Of a stretch of 40,489 nt of DNA, positions 1 to 40,489 are shown one piece after another (within the stretch, counting starts at the first letter, position 1; each line of letters starts with the position of its first letter). Where the stretch lies: assembly GCA_009731375.1 (NCBI GenBank), contig BJOX01000299.1, positions 361,779 to 402,267 on the forward strand, given 5' to 3'. The DNA comes from Paulinella micropora (taxonomy: Eukaryota; Cercozoa; Imbricatea; Euglyphida). The notes below the pieces were generated by a model. It ran no database searches. It saw only the letters and a list, made by a program, of their open reading frames with translations, and was not told where the DNA came from. Both the position numbers and the translations under genes were made by a program.

Positions 1-68
1 GAGACTTTCCTTATGGAATGGAGGACTGCATGCACATGGCCTTGTGGCTCAGCAATTGGCAGGAGATA

Positions 69-71
<3 letters not shown>

Positions 72-138
<67 letters not shown>
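72..138. repeat. ATT microsatellite
   Basis: Uninterrupted ATT triplets directly upstream of the family A copy, possibly the tail of a SINE lying further upstream. Confidence 0.9.
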
Positions 139-139
<1 letters not shown>

Positions 140-553
140 CAGCCCAATGGCCTCAAGACGTTAAACTGTGACGCCAACTCATAACCCTTTGGTGGTAGAT
201 GCTGGGGAGGAGGGTCGTTGCGCGCGTAAAAGATCTTAAACTCCGCATATGCTGGTTGATAGCCCAGGACCCAGCAGACACCAGATTGTTATGGGTGGGG
301 TTTCGAGGCAGCTCTAGCAACCGCGCTTGGTGTATGCACTTGCACATTCGGTGACGTCTTGCAAGAGGTTGCTGGGACTGCGGAATAACCTCGGCTTAGT
401 GCAGTCTTGCCCTCAGGAGCTCCATCGGTGGCCCCGATCATCAGGCGAGAGACTGACACGGGGGGGTGGAGGACCTCGAACAAGGGTATTGGAGGCTTAT
501 GTCCGTTGAGGATATGCCATTAGCTGCATCAGTACGCCTCAGATATAGTATTA
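139..553 (+). repeat. Dispersed repeat family A, copy 1 (415 bp)
   Basis: A 415-base unit starting CCAGCCCAATGGCCTCAAG and ending CCTCAGATATAGTATTA. It matches 32686-33100 at the same length, with three differences seen by eye near the 5' end. An ATT array precedes it (72-138). No plausible coding frame is seen. Strand is arbitrary. Confidence 0.92.
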
Positions 554-589
554 TTTGTTGTTGCTGTTGTTGTTGTAATGTTTGTTTAG

Positions 590-33773
<33,184 letters not shown>

Positions 33774-33822
33774 CTTGACGCATGCTGTAGTAGTAGCTTA
33801 GAATAGCTCAGCTTGGCACAAC

Positions 33823-33927
33823 CGCAGCAGGAGCAAGGGCCCGCTCCCCCAACCTTGTCGAATAGCTTAGCTTGACACATGCTGTATAGTAGCGAATAGC
33901 TTGACACATGCTGCTAGTAGTAGCGGC
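33823..33927 (+). pseudogene. Two echoes of the terminal exon end
   Basis: Bases 33823-33894 repeat the stop-codon region of the last exon (CGCAGCAGGAGCAAGGGCCC against CGCAGAAGAAGGAGCCCGC, then AGCTTAGCTTGACACATGCT). Bases 33894-33927 repeat AGCTTGACACATGCTG again. So the end of the gene is present three times, with progressive truncation. Confidence 0.65.
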
Positions 33928-33957
33928 AAATAGAGTACTCGTAGATATCTTCCTCTT

Positions 33958-34078
<121 letters not shown>

Positions 34079-34184
34079 GTTTTGTTTTTTTGTTGGCTCG
34101 CTTGCTTGTGTTCTGCTGTTGTGGGGCAGATTTTTTTGTCTCATATAATTCATATAATTCCTTCTTACTTCCTCTTATCTCTTT

Positions 34185-34225
34185 CGAGTGGCAAGTATTT
34201 TCTTGTTGTAGATTTTAGAATAACA

Positions 34226-34263
<38 letters not shown>

Positions 34264-34448
34264 GTAGTAGTAATAATGAGAGCGCTTGTCCTAAGGACCT
34301 ACAGTGTAGATATTTTTGTACACTCACAATCCGATGATATTTGGAAGCAGTTGTAGATGTTGTATTCCTTGTTTGATATCCCATTAGTCAGTCAACTCGC
34401 TCGTGCAGTAAAATTAGTCTTCCTTCTTCTTCTTCTTCTTCTTCTTCT

Positions 34449-34495
<47 letters not shown>

Positions 34496-34728
34496 TTCTC
34501 CTCCTCCTCCTCCTCCTCCTCCTTCTTCTTCTTCTTCTTCTTCTTCTTTCTTCTTTCTTCTTTCTTCTTTCTTCTTCTTCTTCTTCTTCTTCTTCTTCTT
34601 CTTCTTCTTCTTCTTCTTTCTTCTTCTTTCTTCTTCTTTCTTCTTCTTTCTTCTTCTTTCTTCTTCTTACTTCTTACTTCGTACTTCTTCGTACTTCTTC
34701 GTACTTCTTCTTACTTCTTCTTACTTCT

Positions 34729-34763
<35 letters not shown>

Positions 34764-34904
34764 CTTCTTCTTCTTCTTCTTCTTCTTCTTCTTTTTCTTC
34801 TTCTTCTTCTTCTTCTTCTTCTTCTTCTTCTTCTTCTTCTTCTTTTTCTTCTTCTTCTTCTTCTTCTTCTTCTTCTTCTTCTTCTTCTACTACTAGTACT
34901 GCTT

Positions 34905-34938
<34 letters not shown>

Positions 34939-34946
34939 CTTCTTCT

Positions 34947-35003
<57 letters not shown>

Positions 35004-35713
35004 TTCTTCTTTCTTTCTTTCTTTCTTCTTTCTTCTTTCTTCTTTCTTCTTTCTTCTTCTTTCTTCTTCTTTTTTTTCTTCTTCTTCTTCTTCTTCTTCT
35101 TCTTCTTCTTCTTTCTTCTTCCTTCTTCTTCCTTCTTCTTCTTTCTTCTTTCTTTCTTTCTTTGTTTCTTTCTTTCTTTCGTCTTTCTTCGTTCTTCTTC
35201 TTTCTTCTTTCTTCTTCCTTCTTCCTTTCTCTTTCTTCTTTCTTCCTTCTTCTTTCTTCTTTCTTTCTTCTTCTTTCTTCTTCCTTCTTCTTTCTTCTTT
35301 CTTCTTTCTTCTTTCGTTTTCTTCTTTCTTCTTTCTTCTTTCTTTCTTCTTTCTTCTTTCTTCTTTCTTCTTTCTTCCTTCTTTCTTCTTTCTTCTTTCT
35401 TTCTTCTTTCTTCTTTCTTCTTCTTTCTTCTTTCTTCTTTCTTCCTCCTCTTCCTCCTTCTTCTTCTTCTTCCTCCTCCTCCTCCTTCTCCTCCTCTTCT
35501 TCTTCTTCTTCTTCTTCTTCTTCTTCTTCTTCTTCTTCCTTCCTTCCTTCCTTCCTTCTTTCCTTCTTTCTTTCTTTCTTTCTTTCTTTTCTCCTCCTCC
35601 TCCTCCTTCTTCTTCTTCTTCTTCTTCTTCTTCTTCCTCTTCCTCTTCTTCTTCTTCTTCTTCTTCTTCTTCTTCTTCTTCTTCTTCTTCTTCTTCTTCT
35701 TCTTCTTCTTCTT

Positions 35714-35782
<69 letters not shown>

Positions 35783-35867
35783 AAGAAGAAGAAGAAGGAG
35801 AAGGAGAAGGACAAGGAGGAGGAAGAGGAGGAGAGGAGGAGGAGGAGGAGGAGGAGGAGAGCTACTA

Positions 35868-35952
<85 letters not shown>

Positions 35953-35954
35953 AT

Positions 35955-36039
<85 letters not shown>

Positions 36040-36058
36040 GCTACTACTACTGCTACTG

Positions 36059-36122
<64 letters not shown>

Positions 36123-36184
36123 CTACTACTACTACTACAACTGCTTGCTGCTGCTGCTGCTGCTACTACTACTACTACTAAGCT

Positions 36185-36216
<32 letters not shown>

Positions 36217-36463
36217 TTACTACTACTACTACTACTAAAGTTGTCGATCATCGAGTGGAGGCTCATTGTAAGTTTTGAGTCTTCTTGCCCCTTTTTCCCC
36301 CCCCTCTCCCCTTCCCCTCTCAAAACCGAAATCAGAGCCTGGTGCAGGCCGGCTTATCTACTGTGACCGGACCGTGACTCTGAGTAATCAACTGTATTGA
36401 TACAATATGAAAGTTAATTATTAATTTACGCAAGCACTGTTTTAATAGAATACTTGCCACTCG
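34185..36463. repeat. Inverted 15-mers bracketing trinucleotide arrays
   Basis: CGAGTGGCAAGTATT at 34185-34199 is the exact reverse complement of 36449-36463. Between them lie the TTC and CTA arrays. A weaker related sequence (GTGCCACTCGTGAGATGAAT) is at 37592. Confidence 0.6.
34420..36240. repeat. TTC polypyrimidine tract and CTA/TAG arrays
   Basis: About 1.3 kb of TTC/TTTC/CTC sequence (34420-35714) then flips through AGC to TAG (35715-35780), AAG/AGG purine repeats (35781-35858), and CTA/CTG (35860-36237). The first part is a near-perfect pyrimidine strand. No gene is seen. Confidence 0.92.
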
Positions 36464-37640
36464 TAGAGCTGAGTGGGAAGCAGAAGAGATAAAATGGAAG
36501 AGGTATCAAAAGGTACAAAAAGAGAAAACATGAAGTGTTAATAATTGAATAATGTACTGTACCATGATGGTAATTCATAGTTGTAACACCCACTGAACGA
36601 CACTGATTCCTCCCAATATGTTCCCTCATAAATTATACAATATTACCATTTACTGGTAACTAAGACTTTAATAACTTATGGCAAAATCCTTAGGAAAATC
36701 CTAGGAATTATTATATAAATACAAATTATATGTAGCCGCTAATATGAGGCACGGTGGAACACCAACAAATCATCTATATTAAGTAATAATAATATTCCGG
36801 TGGGGAAAAGCCTCCGTCCCCGGGGTTTGAATTCACAATCTATTTTATGTATTAATAATACTGACAACATCGCCGCGGGCCGCAGCCGATTCAACACGTC
36901 ACCGCCGACCGTTACTAATTTAGTACATTCCCATAGAATTATTAATATTAATTCAGTTTAAATTTACTTAGTAACTACATATGGTCAAGTCTAGCAATTA
37001 TTAATAGTAGTCACCTACTATTCAGTAATTCAGTTTTACTACTGTCAAGTCTAGCAAGCATTGTAGTAGTACTAATAATTTTATCTTAAGTTAGACGGGG
37101 CAGGAGAATCTAACGGGCCGGTCAAAAACAGTAAAATGTCAACGGTATTAATAGTGGTTTTGGCCGGTCGTTAAAGTGCTCAGTCTGATAGGGTTCGTAC
37201 TAGTTTTGTTTTGGGAAAAATTTCCCCAGTCATGAATTGCGTTTTTTCACATCCTCATCCTTGTCAACAAATTTACCGCTATGACTTAGTGTGTCACTGG
37301 AAAAGGACAAAAAGGCAGTGATATGAAAAAAAGGCAATTCATAGCTGAAATTTTAAGTTGATCGTTTGAAACTATTGCTGAACGAAATCGAAAACCAGTT
37401 AGAGACGTCGAAACGTCTTGCAGAGGAGAATCTAACGGGCCGGTCAAAAAGAGTGAAAAGTCAACGGCAATTATTTTGGCTGGTCGTTAAAGTGCTCAGT
37501 CTGATAGGTTGACTTAAAAATCGTAAACTAGAGCATGACATTGACTTACAACATTTACACTGCCATTGCTGTTTACCAAATAGAATAATTACGTGCCACT
37601 CGTGAGATGAATAGGAAGTGGCAGTCCTTAGCTCGTAGGT
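36240..37640. other. AT-rich intergenic stretch, no gene seen
   Basis: About 1.4 kb without microsatellites between the trinucleotide arrays. It holds the direct repeats described separately, two copies of GTCAAGTCTAGCAA (36984, 37044), and AATACTTGCCACTCG at 36449. I find no frame with codon structure or recognisable homology. Confidence 0.6.
37102..37508 (+). repeat. Pair of direct repeats with hairpin between
   Basis: Bases 37102-37192 and 37424-37508 both read GAGAATCTAACGGGCCGGTC, then TCAACGG, then GTCGTTAAAGTGCTCAGTCT and GATAGG. Just before the second copy, at 37403-37418, AGACGT-CGAA-ACGTCT forms a perfect six-pair stem with a four-base loop. The unit is about 320 bases and could be a tandem pair or the ends of a small element. 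Confidence 0.75.
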
Positions 37641-37659
37641 AGTGCGCAGTAAGTAAGTA

Positions 37660-38067
37660 GCAGCAGCAACAGCAGTTGTAGTAGCAGTAGTAGCAGTAAT
37701 AGCAGTAGTAGCAAGCTTAGTAGTAGAAGTGGTAGTAGTAGTAGTATGGTAGTAGTAGAAGTAGTAGTAGTAGCAGTAGTAGTAGTAGTAGTAGTAGTAG
37801 AGTAGAAGTAGAAGTAGAAGTAGTAGTAGAAGTAGAAGTAGAAGTAGTAGTACTAGGAAGAAGAAGAAGAAGAAGAAGAAGAAGAAGAAGAAGAAGAAGA
37901 AGAAGAAGAAGAAGAAGAAGAAGAAGAAGAAGAAGAAGAAGGACGAGGAGGAGGAGGAGGGAGCGGCAATTGTACTATGGTAGAAGAGCCTAGTAGTATT
38001 AATAAGAGGAGGAGCAATGGAAGTAGTAAACTGCGTAGCAGCAGCAGGAGCAGCGGTAGTACAGTAA

Positions 38068-38150
<83 letters not shown>
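37660..38150. repeat. TAG, AAG and TAG trinucleotide arrays
   Basis: TAG/CAG (37660-37855), AAG (37858-37940), a short island, then TAG (38070-38149). These lie downstream of the AP-4 sigma gene on its 3' side. Confidence 0.9.
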
Positions 38151-38310
38151 ATTGTAGGGGTCCGCAGGAGACGAAGTGGCTCATTATCAGGCCCTAGATA
38201 TGTTAGGACACACATTCTTACGTGATAAGAAACGGCAGACACAGTCAAGGTGCATGGGTGCGTAGTCGGCAGAGGGGGGGGGGGGGGGGGGGGGGGGGGA
38301 AAAAAAAAAA

Positions 38311-38470
38311 NNNNNNNNNNNNNNNNNNNNNNNNNNNNNNNNNNNNNNNNNNNNNNNNNNNNNNNNNNNNNNNNNNNNNNNNNNNNNNNNNNNNNNNNNN
38401 NNNNNNNNNNNNNNNNNNNNNNNNNNNNNNNNNNNNNNNNNNNNNNNNNNNNNNNNNNNNNNNNNNNNNN
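38311..38470. other. Assembly gap, 160 N, after poly-G/poly-A
   Basis: A long G run (from 38273) and eleven A precede the gap, downstream of AP4S1. Confidence 0.98.
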
Positions 38471-38538
38471 GTGAAACACAAAATCTGTTAACGGGACAGG
38501 CAGGAACTGGGAGGCGAGAAACATGGCGAGAAAGACAG

Positions 38539-38541
<3 letters not shown>

Positions 38542-38582
<41 letters not shown>

Positions 38583-38801
38583 TAGACTCACTTCTTGCTG
38601 TTTGCGAACTTGTCCATCAGGCGGATAGGTCGCAGGATGTTGGCTTTGTTGGTTTCTGTGATGCGGCCGTTCATCACCTGCCCACAGCAACAAGACATTA
38701 GGGCTACGGTTGGGGTGAAGGCTAGTTCACCACCTGCCGACAGCCACAGCGGCAGATAGCCAAGACGTGACAAAGAGGCCAAGCAAACAAAGAAACAAAC
38801 A

Positions 38802-38895
<94 letters not shown>

Positions 38896-39193
38896 GAAAG
38901 AAAGAAAGAAAGAAAAGAAAGAAAGAAAGGAAAGAAAGGAAAGAAGAAAGAAAAGAAGAAAGAAAAGAAAGAAAGAAAGAAGGAAAAAAAAAAAGAAAGA
39001 AGAAAGAAGAAAGAAGAAAGAAAGAAAGAAAGAGAAGAAAGAAAAGAAAGAAAAGAAAGAAAAGAAAGAAAAGAAAGAAAAGAAAGAAAAGAAAGAAAAG
39101 AAAGAAAAGAAAGAAAAGAAAGAAAGAAAGAAAGAAAGAAGGAAAGAAGGAAAGAAGGAAGAAGAAAGAAAGAAAGAAAGAAAGAAAGAACGA

Positions 39194-39229
<36 letters not shown>

Positions 39230-39234
39230 AATAA

Positions 39235-39275
<41 letters not shown>

Positions 39276-39280
39276 AATAA

Positions 39281-39313
<33 letters not shown>

Positions 39314-39316
39314 AAA

Positions 39317-39372
<56 letters not shown>
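38542..39372. repeat. GA and GAAA arrays in AP4S1
   Basis: GA (38542-38578) lies just 3' of the AP4S1 stop codon; GA (38808-38852) and GAAA/GAAAA (38853-39372) fill the last intron. On the gene's own strand these read as pyrimidine-rich CT and TTTC. Confidence 0.92.
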
Positions 39373-40287
39373 GTTGACCATTTCCTCCAGGATGAAGTGT
39401 GCGCGCTCGATGTTGAACATGATCTACATAGAAGAGAGAGAGAGAGAGAGGGGGGGGGGGGGGGGGGGGATGGTTGNNNNNNNNNNNNNNNNNNNNNNNN
39501 NNNNNNNNNNNNNNNNNNNNNNNNNNNNNNNNNNNNNNNNNNNNNNNNNNNNNNNNNNNNNNNNNNNNNNNNNNNNNNNNNNNNNNNNNNNNNNNNNNNN
39601 NNNNNNNNNNNNNNNNNNNNNNNNNNNNNNNNNNNNNNNNNNNNNNNNNNNNNNNNNNNNNNNNNNNNNNNNNNNNNNNNNNNNNNNNNNNNNNNNNNNN
39701 NNNNNNNNNNNNNNNNNNNNNNNNNNNNNNNNNNNNNNNNNNNNNNNNNNNNNNNNNNNNNNNNNNNNNNNNNNNNNNNNNNNNNNNNNNNNNNNNNNNN
39801 NNNNNNNNNNNNNNNNNNNNNNNNNNNNNNNNNNNNNNNNNNNNNNNNNNNNNNNNNNNNNNNNNNNNNNNNNNNNNNNNNNNNNNNNNNNNNNNNNNNN
39901 NNNNNNNNNNNNNNNNNNNNNNNNNNNNNNNNNNNNNNNNNNNNNNNNNNNNNNNNNNNNNNNNNNNNNNNNNNNNNNNNNNNNNNNNNNNNNNNNNNNN
40001 NNNNNNNNNNNNNNNNNNNNNNNNNNNNNNNNNNNNNNNNNNNNNNNNNNNNNNNNNNNNNNNNNNNNNNNNNNNNNNNNNNNNNNNNNNNNNNNNNNNN
40101 NNNCTCTCTCTCTCTCTCTCTCTCTCACGCACACACACATACACACACGCACACACACAAACGCACACACACACACACGCACACTCACTCAATCAGCAAC
40201 CTCGATGTGGTCTACGCCGACGATAAAGAAGAGAGAAGCGTAGCGGCGGTAGATGCACTTGTAGTCGCGGTACTCCAGGAACGAACA
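38588..40287 (-). CDS. AP4S1: AP-4 adaptor complex sigma subunit, partial
   Basis: AP-4 sigma is the small core subunit of the AP-4 vesicle adaptor, which sorts cargo at the trans-Golgi network. Three exons are visible. Exon 40287-40201 encodes [15 protein letters not shown] then [14 protein letters not shown]. Exon 39423-39379 encodes [15 protein letters not shown]. Exon 38677-38588 encodes [20 protein letters not shown] then MDKFANSKK and TGA. All three are phase 0 with AG/GT borders. The [10 protein letters not shown] and ETNKANIL segments separate it from AP-1, AP-2 and AP-3 sigma and read closest to plant AP-4 sigma from memory. The first roughly 60 residues lie beyond the window, and the helix after VDHIE must fall in the gap at 39477-40103. 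Introns hold GAAA and GA arrays. Confidence 0.9.
38725..38743 (-). pseudogene. Echo of AP-4 sigma last-exon start
   Basis: On the minus strand CTGTCGGCAGGTGGTGAAC repeats CTGTGGGCAGGTGATGAAC at the acceptor of the last AP-4 exon (38677), about 55 bases upstream of it in gene direction. It is followed by TAG, so it is not a usable exon. It shows that the echo pattern is not confined to the kinase gene. Confidence 0.6.
39477..40103. other. Assembly gap, 627 N, inside AP4S1
   Basis: GA and a 19-base G run precede the gap, and CT/CA repeats follow. The missing central AP-4 sigma helix exon should lie here. Confidence 0.98.
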
Positions 40288-40366
40288 CTGCCACAACCAG
40301 CACAACCACAGTCAACAACAACAACAACAACAGCAACAACAACAACAACAACAACAAACCACTTCT

Positions 40367-40398
<32 letters not shown>

Positions 40399-40422
40399 AT
40401 AATAATAATAATAATAATAATA

Positions 40423-40489
40423 GTGCTTCTCTGTCAATGGCTGATGCATTTCTGCACATGCGCCTCCATCGTCTCACCCGTGAGGGGAG
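40423..40489 (-). mobile_element. Second SINE copy, truncated by window end
   Basis: On the minus strand it is identical over 67 bases to 33358-33424 (CTCCCCTCACGGGTGAGACG onward) and is likewise followed by an ATT array. The element lies in the sense direction of AP4S1, in an intron. The head lies outside the window. Confidence 0.85.

Noticed and set aside
139-553. Family A as a tRNA-derived SINE
   Set aside because: TGATAGCCCAGGAC resembles an A box, but no B box matches and no acceptor pairing is seen.
37102-37508. Hammerhead-type ribozyme core (CTGATAG with CGAAAC)
   Set aside because: The required CTGANGA is not present and the stems do not assemble around the motifs.
38588-40287. AP-1, AP-2 or AP-3 sigma subunit instead of AP-4
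   Set aside because: The segments [18 protein letters not shown] and ETNKANIL fit AP-4 sigma; AP-1/AP-2 would have a different core after YRRYASLFF, and AP-3 a longer C-terminus.

Overview
The window is nuclear DNA from a eukaryote, most likely a green-lineage alga or related protist. The evidence is spliceosomal GT-AG introns, a hybrid histidine kinase (a family absent from animals), and an AP-4 sigma subunit whose remaining segments read most like the plant form. The taxon cannot be fixed from sequence alone. Most of the window is simple-sequence DNA: TATC, TACC, ATGT, ACAT, TACATA, TTATG, CT, CA, TTC, CTA and GAAA arrays. The long reading frames in these arrays are by-products of stop-free repeat units and are not genes.

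Bases 590-33773 (+) hold one gene cut into about 42 small exons, roughly 1,260 codons within the window. I built the model exon by exon, requiring splice phases to match. It starts inside a two-component kinase whose dimerisation domain lies upstream of the window. In order it encodes the end of the HisKA-to-ATPase linker, a complete HATPase_c domain with a long insertion between the N and D boxes, a degenerate first receiver without the phospho-acceptor Asp, a Gln-rich coiled coil with a Ser/Pro-rich linker, a canonical second receiver, and a long disordered tail with a Ser/Pro/Thr run. Histidine autophosphorylation followed by transfer to the second receiver is the expected chemistry. A TAA at 19350 offers an alternative, earlier end.

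Bases 38588-40287 (-) hold the 3' part of an AP-4 adaptor sigma gene: three exons are visible and the middle of the protein falls in an assembly gap. Between the two genes (33.8-38.5 kb) lie a poly-T tract, about 1.3 kb of TTC repeats, CTA/TAG/GAA trinucleotide arrays and about 1.4 kb of AT-rich unique-looking DNA. Dispersed repeats also occur: a 415 bp element in two near-identical copies, a 430 bp element in three copies ending in TATC arrays, a third family in two copies, a tRNA-derived SINE with an ATT tail, and a MITE-like element.

The main discovery candidate is a pattern I call exon echoes. At least sixteen exons of the kinase gene, and one of the AP-4 gene, are accompanied by one to three truncated, diverged copies of themselves, in the same order and orientation, separated by microsatellite. 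Several echoes differ from the full exon mostly at third codon positions. Either a second diverged copy of the gene is interleaved with the first (biologically, or by an assembler joining haplotypes across low-complexity introns), or microsatellite-driven duplication keeps generating spare exons. Six N-gaps, four of them next to poly-G or poly-C, mean an assembly explanation must be tested first.
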